Below, in pieces: positions 1 through 7,255 of a stretch of DNA of 22,593 nucleotides. The stretch lies in the NCBI GenBank assembly GCA_963578605.1, contig CAUZEA010000094.1, positions 1 through 22,593 of the forward strand, in the 5' to 3' direction. Source of the stretch: JAKVCB01 sp963578605 (GTDB lineage Bacteria; Planctomycetota; Planctomycetia; Pirellulales; Lacipirellulaceae). The number at the start of each line of letters is the position of its first letter. Positions within the stretch are counted from its first letter, which is position 1. The notes under the pieces were generated by a model. The model did no database searches, was not told the DNA's origin, and saw nothing but the letters and a program-made list of their open reading frames with translations. The translations under genes and the position numbers were made by a program.

Positions 1-967
1 CCTGACCGTCGCCCCGTTTGATGAAATGCTGTTTCCAGGAAAGCGATTCCGACTCGATGAGGATACGGTTCTCGCTGACCGAGCGGCCCGTGTCCGGCTC
101 ATGCAGCGATACGTGAACGTACCCATAGTTGAATCCCTCCGGCACGGGAAGTTCGATGCTTTCGGTGTGCGACTTGCCTGCGCCGACGCTCAGTCGGCAC
201 TCTGTCTGTGCCGAGGGCGGCTTGCGGACTTGCAAAAGCTCCACGCGTAAATCCACATCCCGGTCTTCCGTGGAGAAATTGGTCAGCGTCACAGCCTGTC
301 GACATACCGCTTCTTCATTGTTCCGGACTATTCGGCCGCGTCCCGCTCGCCGGACGTCCCAGGCAAATGTCCCCAGCAGGTCGGGTCGTTCAAATACCGC
401 CTCACCGATCACGTTGACTGGCAACCAGAATTGTGTCTGTTCCAGAGTCGGATAGCACAGCAAGCTCTCTGGCACCCCGTGCTCAGGCACGCGGGCTATA
501 TTGAATTGAATTCGACGTAAACCGTCCTCGCGATGGATGAGCTGGCTGAGTGGAACTTTGAGCACCATCGAGTATTGCCCGGGCTGCAGTCGGGTCGCAC
601 AGTCGATCTCTCCCGGCCACGCTTCCTTCCCGCCATCCTGGTCTTCAAGGATCGACGACGCAGGCTTGCCATCGGCGTAACAGACAAAAATCCCCGCACG
701 TTCTCCGCTCTGTTCAGGATCAAGGACGATCTGCACATTCTCTCTTGCAAGCTGCTCTTGTGTTTTGTCTCGGAGAACGCTGCACCTCACGGCGACATAG
801 AGGCTGTCCCCGTCATGCACCATCGCAAACGTCGTCCCCGGCGTCGGCTCAGCTCCAGGCCGACCGGGCGTCGTGAACTGTTCATGCCACAGCAGCTTCG
901 CCCAGGCACCGGTCGAAACATCGCCGGTTATTTCAGGAGCGGCGTCAAGATATTGAATCTGGACCAT
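1..967 (-). CDS. CBM9-like/sialidase-like protein, copy A (partial, 3' end outside window)
   Basis: I translated this by hand from ATG at 967 down to position 2: 322 open codons that run off the left edge. The protein begins MVQIQYLDAAPE and is colinear with the two paralogues to its right. It covers their N-terminal CBM9-like beta-sandwich (about residues 1-190) and the following beta-rich linker domain (about 195-315), and stops just before the sialidase propeller. It is clearly more diverged from copies B and C than those are from each other, for example LEDQDGGKEAWPGEIDCA where B and C have LQAGGKEGWMGQIGYA. No signal peptide is visible. The shared leader lies directly upstream. It is probably the last gene of a C-B-A minus-strand transcription unit, 97 bp after copy B. 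The catalytic half is not in the window, so whether the gene is intact is unknown. Confidence 0.85.
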   Translation of the reverse strand, partial: MVQIQYLDAAPEITGDVSTGAWAKLLWHEQFTTPGRPGAEPTPGTTFAMVHDGDSLYVAVRCSVLRDKTQEQLARENVQIVLDPEQSGERAGIFVCYADGKPASSILEDQDGGKEAWPGEIDCATRLQPGQYSMVLKVPLSQLIHREDGLRRIQFNIARVPEHGVPESLLCYPTLEQTQFWLPVNVIGEAVFERPDLLGTFAWDVRRAGRGRIVRNNEEAVCRQAVTLTNFSTEDRDVDLRVELLQVRKPPSAQTECRLSVGAGKSHTESIELPVPEGFNYGYVHVSLHEPDTGRSVSENRILIESESLSWKQHFIKRGDGQ

Positions 968-978
968 GGTTGACGGGA

Positions 979-1012
979 TTTCTTCAAGAGGTGGCGTACA
1001 AGACGATGGCGA
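979..1012 (-). promoter_or_regulatory. Shared leader element upstream of copy A (single repeat unit)
   Basis: Seen on the minus strand 12-45 nt before the ATG of copy A. It reads TCGCCATCGTCTTGTAC, then GCCACC, then TCTTGAAGAAA. The same block precedes copies B and C and the gene at 7256-9484. Copy A carries one 17-bp unit (plus-strand 991-1007), whereas B and C carry two in tandem. TCTTGTA and TCTTGAA form imperfect direct repeats about one and a half helical turns apart. Binding by a regulator is inference, and no matching sigma-70 hexamers were identified. Confidence 0.5.
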
Positions 1013-1064
1013 CGCGACCGCTCGGCGGGCCGTGTTATCTGTGCGGAAGTATAATGAGACTGCC

Positions 1065-3107
1065 TCAAGGTCTCCAGCGGATCAGCACGCCGCCGGTGAG
1101 GTCGTTGCCGTAGCCGGTGAGGATTGATCCGTCGGAGAGCAGCGTCGAACTCAGATGACCGCAGAGACCGCGGATCCACCGTTCGTCGTCGCAGAACAGG
1201 AAATCATCGAGCACGATCATGTGCTCGACATCCCAGGTCTCGCCGTGATTGTGACTGATCACGGCATCGCACCCCCGCCGATAACTGACCAGCTTGCCGT
1301 CGCGGAAATCATTCCGTCGGATGACGACCATGACCAGGTCGCCGCCCGGCATGCAGATCAGCGTGGCATGGTGTCGTCCGCCGTCAAAGACCATTCGGTA
1401 GGGCGACCACGTAACTCCGTCATCCTTGGAAATCGAAACGGCCGTACCTTCCAGGCGGTCTTCGTAGTGCGGGTGGTCTTGGAACTGCAGCGGCACCCAG
1501 GTGCGCAGTGCCGCCACCAACCAACCATTGGTCGCACGCACCAATGATCCTTCGCCGCAGCACCGATCGTACGTTTTTCCGTTGTAAGTCTCGGTGCTGC
1601 GCCATACTTCCGGACAATCCACGCGAGGCCAGGTGCGGCCGCCGTCTTCGGACCAACGGATGTACTCGGTGACTTTCCAGTTCGGTGTCGCGCCTTGCAG
1701 AGTTTGCCCTGTCTGGGCGATGCGGATGGCGTTCCCCTGTTCGTCGCGATCAACCAGCGGATTGCCCTCAAAGCCCAATGATTGGCCGTCCGGCGCAGGT
1801 GGCACCTGGACACGATCTTCCCACGTGCGCCCATAGTCGTGGCTGAACAGCCGCATGCGCCTGGTTGTATCACCTGATTCAAACGTGATGACGCCATTGC
1901 CGAGGTACGCCAACATCATCGGGCGGGTATGAAGCCCGTGCAGCACAATATATTCACCCCACGTCGTTCCGTTGTCATCGCTGATGGTGATCAGCGTCTG
2001 CTCCTCCGGTCCCGGCCCTGATGACCAGGCAGTCGCGGCACAAAGGACCTCGCCGTTATCCATAGTGGCCAGGCCGAATGGGACGATCCTGTGTCCTTGA
2101 TACGGTCTCAAGAGTTGCTGCTGCGCCGCGATACAGGTGTAACCGCCCTGACCGTCGCCCCGTTTGATGAAATGCTCTTTCCATGCAAGCGGTTCCGACT
2201 CGATGAGGATACGGTTCTCGCTGACCGAGCGGCCCGTGTCCGGCTCATGGAGCGACACGTTCACGAATCCATAGTTGAATCCTGCAGGTACGGGAAGTTC
2301 GATGCTTTCGGTGTGCGACTTGCCGGCGCCGACACGCAGGCGGCACTCTACTGGTGCCGAGGGCGGCTTGCCGACTTGCATAAGCTCGGCGCGTAAATCG
2401 ATGTCCCGGCCTTCGGTGGAGAAATTGGTCGATATGACATCCTGGCGACAGACCGCTTCTGGAAGGTTCTGGTCGATTTGGCCGCGTCGCGCTCGCCGGA
2501 CGTCCCAGGCAAACGCCTCCAGCAAGTCGGGCCGTTCAAACGCTGCCTCGCCGGTGGCGTTGGCTGGTTTCCAGAAGTTTGTGGCTTCCAGCGCCGGATA
2601 ACACAGACCGCGCTCAGGTATTGTTTCAGCCACCCTCGCCACATTGAATTGAATTCGATGTAAACCGTCCTCAAGGTGAATGAGCTGGCCGAGCGGAACT
2701 TTGAGGATCATCGACCAGGCGCCGGACTTGAGTTGGGCCGCATAACCGATCTGGCCCATCCACCCTTCCTTGCCTCCGGCTTGAAGTTCGATCGCTGATG
2801 AAGCCTTGCCATCGGTGTAACAGACAAAAATCCCCGAGCGTTCTCCGCTCCGTTCGGGATCGAGCTGGATTTGCACATTCTCTCTGGCAAGTTCCTCCTG
2901 GGTTTCTCCTTTAAGAGCGTTGGCCTTCACGGCGACATAAAGGTTGTCCCCATCATGGGCCATTGCAAACGCGGTGCCCGGCATCGGGTCAATGTCGGGC
3001 CGACCAAGCGGTGTGAACTGTTCGTGCCACAACAGGTTTTCCCAGGCGCCGGTCGAAACATTACCGGTCATTTCAGGAGCGGCGTCAAGATATTGAATCT
3101 GGACCAT
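1065..3107 (-). CDS. CBM9-like/sialidase-like (BNR propeller) protein, copy B
   Basis: 680 residues from ATG 3107. I chose this start because copies A and C begin at the aligned codon; the frame stays open upstream to a GTG at 3332, but that stretch overlaps the end of copy C. The domain order is a CBM9-like sandwich (about 1-190), a beta-rich middle domain (about 195-315), and a sialidase-superfamily propeller (about 330-680). The propeller has five Asp boxes of S-x-D-x-G-x-T-W type: ISDDNGTTW, SHDYGRTW, SEDGGRTW, SKDDGVTW, SHNHGETW. The first triad arginine is probably in HRIVPFGLA; GEGSLVRA and ALRTW supply the usual Glu and second Arg region. Compared with copy C it lacks 9 residues before SHDYGRTW, and a TGA ends it 10 codons earlier, right after RWRP. 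No signal peptide. The sialidase fold covers several activities, so sialic acid as substrate is not established. Confidence 0.9.
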   Translation of the reverse strand: MVQIQYLDAAPEMTGNVSTGAWENLLWHEQFTPLGRPDIDPMPGTAFAMAHDGDNLYVAVKANALKGETQEELARENVQIQLDPERSGERSGIFVCYTDGKASSAIELQAGGKEGWMGQIGYAAQLKSGAWSMILKVPLGQLIHLEDGLHRIQFNVARVAETIPERGLCYPALEATNFWKPANATGEAAFERPDLLEAFAWDVRRARRGQIDQNLPEAVCRQDVISTNFSTEGRDIDLRAELMQVGKPPSAPVECRLRVGAGKSHTESIELPVPAGFNYGFVNVSLHEPDTGRSVSENRILIESEPLAWKEHFIKRGDGQGGYTCIAAQQQLLRPYQGHRIVPFGLATMDNGEVLCAATAWSSGPGPEEQTLITISDDNGTTWGEYIVLHGLHTRPMMLAYLGNGVITFESGDTTRRMRLFSHDYGRTWEDRVQVPPAPDGQSLGFEGNPLVDRDEQGNAIRIAQTGQTLQGATPNWKVTEYIRWSEDGGRTWPRVDCPEVWRSTETYNGKTYDRCCGEGSLVRATNGWLVAALRTWVPLQFQDHPHYEDRLEGTAVSISKDDGVTWSPYRMVFDGGRHHATLICMPGGDLVMVVIRRNDFRDGKLVSYRRGCDAVISHNHGETWDVEHMIVLDDFLFCDDERWIRGLCGHLSSTLLSDGSILTGYGNDLTGGVLIRWRP
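2134..3039. repeat. 906-bp tract identical to 4314-5219 (copy B side)
   Basis: Comparing the sequence at an offset of 2180 line by line, I found no difference between 2134-3039 and 4314-5219. The tract covers about residues 24-325 of the protein, that is most of the CBM9-like and middle domains. Both flanks differ immediately: 3040 is t where 5220 is g, and upstream of 2134 the copies differ at many positions plus a 27-bp indel. Confidence 0.92.
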
Positions 3108-3118
3108 GGTTGACGGGC

Positions 3119-3169
3119 TTTCTTCAAGAGGTGGCGTACAAGAAGACGTGGTGTACAAGACGATGGCGA
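3119..3169 (-). promoter_or_regulatory. Shared leader element upstream of copy B (two tandem 17-bp units)
   Basis: Same leader block as at copy A, but with a tandem duplication. Plus-strand units 3131-3147 (GTGGCGTACAAGAAGAC) and 3148-3164 (GTGGTGTACAAGACGAT) match at most positions. On the coding strand this gives TCTTGTAC, TCTTGTAC and TCTTGAAG in the same orientation at roughly 17-bp steps. It occupies most of the 80-bp gap between the stop of copy C and the start of copy B. A regulator-binding role is inferred from the position and from conservation across four genes. Confidence 0.5.
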
Positions 3170-3187
3170 TGCGACCGGCGGCCCGTG

Positions 3188-5287
3188 TTATCTGTACGGC
3201 AGTATAACGGGACTGCCCGAAGGTCTCCAGCGGATCAGCACGCCGCCGGTGAGGTCGTTGCTGTAGCCGGTGAGGATTGATCCGTCCGAGAGCAGCGTCG
3301 AACTCAGATGACCGCAGAAACCGCGGATCCACCGTTCGTCGTCGCAGAACGGGAAATCATCGAGCACGATCATGTGCTCGACATCCCAGGTCTCACCGTG
3401 ATCGTGACTGACTATCGCATCGCACCCCCGCCGATAACTGACCAGCTTGCCGTCGCGGAAATCAACCCGGCGGATGACGACCATGACCAGGTCTCCGTCC
3501 GGCATGCACATCAGCGTGGCATGGTGTCGTCCGCCGTCAAAGACCATTCGGTAGGGCGACCACGTAACTCCGTCATCCTTGGAAATCGAAACGGCCGTAC
3601 CTTCCAGGCCGTCTTCGAAGTTCGGATGGTCGTGGAACTGCAGCGGCACCCAGGTGCGCAGCGCCGCCACCAACCAACCATTGGCCGCACGCACCAGTGA
3701 TCCTTCAGCACAGCACAGGTCGTACGTTTTTCCGTGATACGTCTCGGTGTTGTGCCATATTTCGGGACAATCCACACGAGGCCAGGTGCGTCCGCCGTCT
3801 TCGGACCAGCGGATGTATTCGGTGAGTTTCCAGTACGGTGCGGCGCCTTCCAGGGTATACCCCGTTTGCGCGATGCGGATGGCATTGCCCTGCTCGTCGC
3901 GATCAACCAACGGATTGCCTTCAAAGCCGAACTTCTGGCCGTCCGGTGCTGGCGTCGCCGGGATGCGCTCCTCCCATGTGCGCCCGTAGTCGTGACTGAA
4001 AAGCCGCAGTTGCTCCGTCGTGACCGGAAAATCTATTGCCGCGCATCCATCGCCCGATTCAAATGTCACCACGCCACCCCCGAGGTATGCCAACATCATC
4101 GGGCGGGTGTGAATCCCGTGCAGGACGATATATTCACCCCACGTCGCTCCGTTGTCATCGCTGATGGTAATCAGCGTCTGCTCTGCCTGTCCCGCAGTCC
4201 GTGGCCAGGCAGTCGCGGCACAAAGGACCTCGCCGTTATCCATGGTGGCCAGACCGTATGGGTTAATCCTGCGTCCTTGATACGGTCTCAAGAGTTGCTG
4301 CTGTGCGGCCAGGCAGGTGTAACCGCCCTGACCGTCGCCCCGTTTGATGAAATGCTCTTTCCATGCAAGCGGTTCCGACTCGATGAGGATACGGTTCTCG
4401 CTGACCGAGCGGCCCGTGTCCGGCTCATGGAGCGACACGTTCACGAATCCATAGTTGAATCCTGCAGGTACGGGAAGTTCGATGCTTTCGGTGTGCGACT
4501 TGCCGGCGCCGACACGCAGGCGGCACTCTACTGGTGCCGAGGGCGGCTTGCCGACTTGCATAAGCTCGGCGCGTAAATCGATGTCCCGGCCTTCGGTGGA
4601 GAAATTGGTCGATATGACATCCTGGCGACAGACCGCTTCTGGAAGGTTCTGGTCGATTTGGCCGCGTCGCGCTCGCCGGACGTCCCAGGCAAACGCCTCC
4701 AGCAAGTCGGGCCGTTCAAACGCTGCCTCGCCGGTGGCGTTGGCTGGTTTCCAGAAGTTTGTGGCTTCCAGCGCCGGATAACACAGACCGCGCTCAGGTA
4801 TTGTTTCAGCCACCCTCGCCACATTGAATTGAATTCGATGTAAACCGTCCTCAAGGTGAATGAGCTGGCCGAGCGGAACTTTGAGGATCATCGACCAGGC
4901 GCCGGACTTGAGTTGGGCCGCATAACCGATCTGGCCCATCCACCCTTCCTTGCCTCCGGCTTGAAGTTCGATCGCTGATGAAGCCTTGCCATCGGTGTAA
5001 CAGACAAAAATCCCCGAGCGTTCTCCGCTCCGTTCGGGATCGAGCTGGATTTGCACATTCTCTCTGGCAAGTTCCTCCTGGGTTTCTCCTTTAAGAGCGT
5101 TGGCCTTCACGGCGACATAAAGGTTGTCCCCATCATGGGCCATTGCAAACGCGGTGCCCGGCATCGGGTCAATGTCGGGCCGACCAAGCGGTGTGAACTG
5201 TTCGTGCCACAACAGGTTTGCCCAGGCGCCGGTCGAAACATCGCCGGTCATTTCAGGAGCGGCGTCAAGATATTGGATCGGGATCAC
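3188..5287 (-). CDS. CBM9-like/sialidase-like (BNR propeller) protein, copy C
   Basis: 699 residues, starting at a GTG (5287) that aligns exactly with the ATG of copies A and B; protein MIPIQYLDAAPEM. CBM9-like domain about 1-190, middle beta domain about 195-315, sialidase propeller about 330-699. Asp boxes lie near residues 374 (ISDDNGATW), 429 (SHDYGRTW), 493 (SEDGGRTW), 567 (SKDDGVTW) and 626 (SHDHGETW). RRINPYGLA probably carries the first triad arginine, with AEGSLVRA and ALRTW downstream. The C-terminus extends 10 residues beyond RWRP (SGSPVILPYR), a tail that copy B has lost. No signal peptide, so the protein is probably cytoplasmic. It is probably the first gene of the array unit and is divergent from the GH32 gene across 296 bp. 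The exact substrate is unknown. Confidence 0.9.
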   Translation of the reverse strand: MIPIQYLDAAPEMTGDVSTGAWANLLWHEQFTPLGRPDIDPMPGTAFAMAHDGDNLYVAVKANALKGETQEELARENVQIQLDPERSGERSGIFVCYTDGKASSAIELQAGGKEGWMGQIGYAAQLKSGAWSMILKVPLGQLIHLEDGLHRIQFNVARVAETIPERGLCYPALEATNFWKPANATGEAAFERPDLLEAFAWDVRRARRGQIDQNLPEAVCRQDVISTNFSTEGRDIDLRAELMQVGKPPSAPVECRLRVGAGKSHTESIELPVPAGFNYGFVNVSLHEPDTGRSVSENRILIESEPLAWKEHFIKRGDGQGGYTCLAAQQQLLRPYQGRRINPYGLATMDNGEVLCAATAWPRTAGQAEQTLITISDDNGATWGEYIVLHGIHTRPMMLAYLGGGVVTFESGDGCAAIDFPVTTEQLRLFSHDYGRTWEERIPATPAPDGQKFGFEGNPLVDRDEQGNAIRIAQTGYTLEGAAPYWKLTEYIRWSEDGGRTWPRVDCPEIWHNTETYHGKTYDLCCAEGSLVRAANGWLVAALRTWVPLQFHDHPNFEDGLEGTAVSISKDDGVTWSPYRMVFDGGRHHATLMCMPDGDLVMVVIRRVDFRDGKLVSYRRGCDAIVSHDHGETWDVEHMIVLDDFPFCDDERWIRGFCGHLSSTLLSDGSILTGYSNDLTGGVLIRWRPSGSPVILPYR
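4314..5219. repeat. 906-bp tract identical to 2134-3039 (copy C side)
   Basis: Partner of the tract in copy B. It is perfectly identical over 906 bp, with abrupt loss of identity at both ends. Synonymous positions are also identical inside the tract, while the same genes differ at synonymous and non-synonymous positions outside it. Confidence 0.92.
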
Positions 5288-5297
5288 GGTTCAACGC

Positions 5298-5348
5298 TTT
5301 CTTTAAGACGTGGCATACAAGAAGACGTGGTGTACAAGACGATGGCGA
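5298..5348 (-). promoter_or_regulatory. Shared leader element upstream of copy C (two tandem 17-bp units)
   Basis: Plus-strand units 5310-5326 (GTGGCATACAAGAAGAC) and 5327-5343 (GTGGTGTACAAGACGAT). Coding-strand order is TCTTGTAC, TCTTGTAT, TCTTAAAG, ending about 10 nt before the GTG start. This is probably the main upstream region for the whole array. The operator function is inferred. Confidence 0.5.
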
Positions 5349-5366
5349 TGCGACCGGCGGGCCGTG

Positions 5367-5426
5367 TTATCTGTGCGGCAGTATAACGAGACTGCCCGAA
5401 GGTCTCCAGCGGATCGGCACGCCACC
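5367..5426 (-). pseudogene. Relic of the 3' end of a fourth sialidase-like copy
   Basis: Read on the minus strand, 5426-5367 encodes GGVPIRWRPSGSLVILPHR followed by TAA. The end of copy C reads GGVLIRWRPSGSPVILPYR and then TAA. The match (16 of 19 residues) and the leader between 5287 and 5367 keep the same order and spacing as between array units. Homology stops abruptly at 5426; beyond it comes the unrelated promoter region of the GH32 gene. This is best read as the right-hand boundary of the tandem duplication, or as a fourth copy deleted or replaced from its 5' side. It is too short to be a gene. Confidence 0.85.
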
Positions 5427-5458
5427 ACGAAAGGTGTGCGCGTTCGGCGGGTGCATAC

Positions 5459-5476
5459 CCGAAAAGCACTTTTCGG
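5459..5476. promoter_or_regulatory. 18-bp perfect inverted repeat, candidate operator of the GH32 gene
   Basis: CCGAAAAG-CA-CTTTTCGG: two perfect 8-bp arms with a 2-bp centre, about 50 bp upstream of the candidate -35 of the GH32 gene. The size and symmetry suit a dimeric regulator of LacI type. There is no T-run after it, so it is unlikely to be a terminator. No regulator gene is present in the window. Confidence 0.45.
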
Positions 5477-5524
5477 TGGTCTGTTGTGGCGGGCGAGGTC
5501 TGCGCGACCCGGTTGAGACCTTCC

Positions 5525-5553
5525 TTGTTGGTCCGATGGACCTCGGCTAAGAT
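5525..5553 (+). promoter_or_regulatory. Candidate sigma-70-type promoter of the GH32 gene
   Basis: TTGTTG (5525-5530), a 17-bp spacer, then TAAGAT (5548-5553). Initiation a few bases later would give a leader of about 25 nt. The spacer holds a short inverted repeat, GGTCC-GAT-GGACC (5530-5542). The ribosome site AGGAG (5573-5577) lies 6 nt before the ATG at 5584. Both hexamers match the consensus only in part. Confidence 0.4.
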
Positions 5554-5583
5554 GCCGCCAAATTCACCAAGCAGGAGACGAGC

Positions 5584-7137
5584 ATGGATCCCAACGACGG
5601 TTCCTCGCGCCATCGGCCCGCCTATCACATCACCCCGGCTGTCGGTTGGATGGGCGATCCGAACGGGCTGATCTATCATGACGGCCTCTACCACGTCATG
5701 TACCAGCACAATCCCGACACCGTCGACTTCCTGGGAAACGATACCTGGCGCAAGATGGAAAAGGTCCCCTGGGGCCCGACCGCCAATCCGGGCGTTCCCA
5801 AAGGTATCTGGGGGCTCTACTGGGGCAACGCCCACTGGGGCCATGCCGTCAGCCGGGATCTGGTCCATTGGGAACATTGGCCGGTGGCCATCAGTCCCAC
5901 TGCCGGCGGGTACGATGCCGGCGGGTGTTTCAGCGGCGTCACGGTCATCAACGACGGCGTGCCCACGATCGTCTACAGTTCGATCACCAAGACCCCCGCC
6001 TCGGGAATACGTTCCCTGAGGGCCCAGAGCATTGCCACCAGCAGCGACGGGATGCGGACCTGGACGAAATATCCCGGCAACCCGGTTCTGGCGGACGTGC
6101 CCGACACGTCGGGCCTGATGCACGCCTGGCACGACCCCCACGTCTGGCAGGAGCAGGACACCTGGTACATGGCCGTCGGCTGTGGTTTTCAAAACGTTGC
6201 CGGCGTCATCCTGCTATATCGATCACCCGACCTGGTCCACTGGGAGTACATGCATCCGCTCCTGGTCAGTACCGACGTGGAGAAACAGGGCGATCGCTGG
6301 CTCGTGCCGGATCTCTTTCCCCTGGGTGACAAGCACGTCCTGCTCTATTTTGCCTCGACGCCCAGTGGTGAGGTATTCACCGCGTACGTGGTCGGAAATT
6401 ACGTCGACAACTGCCTGATTCCGGAGGCTCAAGGCGAGCTTGGTCCGCGGCCGGCGCCATCGGCGATGGCCACACGAACCTTGTGCGACGCCCGCGGGCG
6501 ACGGATCGCTTTCTCCCAACTCGGAGAAGAGTGTGGCCCTGACGCCAAGCGCAACGCGGGCGTTAACGGGGCCCTTTCTCTTCCCTGGGAACTGACGCTG
6601 AGCGATGATCTTGTGCTGGAACTGGCACCTGTCGAGGAGGTCTGTTCGGCCGGCGCCCCGCACTGGTCGTTCGGTCGGCAGAAACTCACACACGATGAGC
6701 CGTTCTGCCCGGAGGGCCTCGCGGGTGACGCGCTGGAGATCGTCGCCGAGATCGACCTGGGCAGCGCCAACGAGATCGCTCTAAAGGTGCTGGCCTCGCC
6801 GGACGGCGAGGAAGAAACCGTGGTGCTCTTCAACGCCCGCGAACGTCGCCTGTCGCTCGACAGGAGTCGGGCAACGTTGAGCCGGGAGCACTGCGAAGGT
6901 GCCGTCCATGACACCTTGGACTTGGCCGGCCAGGGGCCCCTGCGCCTGCATGTCTTTGTCGATCGGACGATCGTGGAGGCGTTCGCGAACCGCCGCGGTT
7001 GCGTCTTCGGCCGAATCCCGCCTCCCCATCAAGACAGCACCAACGTCTCGCTCGTCGCCCGCGGCGGCGAAGCCACTCTCCTGCAGCTTGACGCCTGGCG
7101 GAAAGATTCTGTGCCGATCGTCGATCTCCGCAAGTGA
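5584..7137 (+). CDS. GH32-family-type five-bladed propeller protein with altered catalytic motifs
   Basis: 517 residues from ATG 5584, with AGGAG well placed. GH32 enzymes (invertases, levanases, inulinases) hydrolyse beta-fructosides. Recognisable motifs are WMGDPNG (residues 22-28, with D25 as the nucleophile position), CFSGV (about 115-119), WHDPHVW (about 182-188, in place of the usual RDP motif) and WLVPDLFPLGDK (from about 239, in place of WECPDLF). The C-terminal beta-sandwich shows the typical DRTIVEAFAN signature near residue 460. The nucleophile and the second Asp are kept. The acid/base Glu of the EC motif is Leu and the Arg of RDP is His. Length is normal and there is no signal peptide. 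It converges with the gene at 7256 over 118 bp in which I see no clear terminator hairpin. Possible readings are a binding or regulatory pseudo-enzyme, or a variant using another acid. Confidence 0.88.
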   Translation: MDPNDGSSRHRPAYHITPAVGWMGDPNGLIYHDGLYHVMYQHNPDTVDFLGNDTWRKMEKVPWGPTANPGVPKGIWGLYWGNAHWGHAVSRDLVHWEHWPVAISPTAGGYDAGGCFSGVTVINDGVPTIVYSSITKTPASGIRSLRAQSIATSSDGMRTWTKYPGNPVLADVPDTSGLMHAWHDPHVWQEQDTWYMAVGCGFQNVAGVILLYRSPDLVHWEYMHPLLVSTDVEKQGDRWLVPDLFPLGDKHVLLYFASTPSGEVFTAYVVGNYVDNCLIPEAQGELGPRPAPSAMATRTLCDARGRRIAFSQLGEECGPDAKRNAGVNGALSLPWELTLSDDLVLELAPVEEVCSAGAPHWSFGRQKLTHDEPFCPEGLAGDALEIVAEIDLGSANEIALKVLASPDGEEETVVLFNARERRLSLDRSRATLSREHCEGAVHDTLDLAGQGPLRLHVFVDRTIVEAFANRRGCVFGRIPPPHQDSTNVSLVARGGEATLLQLDAWRKDSVPIVDLRK

Positions 7138-7255
7138 CCGGGTCGAATAGGGCCGGTCGGCACTTGGGAGGCGGCGATTACTTGCGTTGTGCCCCATGGC
7201 AACTTTCCTGCAGCTGGCGGACAATCAGAGAGGCACCAGACAGTTCCCAGGTACT

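Noticed and set aside
3108..3332. N-terminal extension of copy B to GTG 3332
   Set aside because: The extension lies over the leader and the 3' end of copy C and is not present in the aligned starts of A and C; ATG 3107 is the homologous start.
3734..4576. 280-codon plus-strand frame inside sialidase-like copy C
   Set aside because: Antisense shadow; parts of it recur inside copies A and B only because the sense genes are paralogous.
5284..6192. 302-codon minus-strand frame overlapping the GH32 gene
   Set aside because: It runs through the GH32 catalytic coding region, the GH32/array promoter region and the relic, and its translation shows no family features.
7138..7255. Bidirectional terminator between the convergent GH32 and GH67/GH20-like genes
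   Set aside because: Only very short inverted repeats such as GGCAC/GTGCC with a long loop and no T-run were found.
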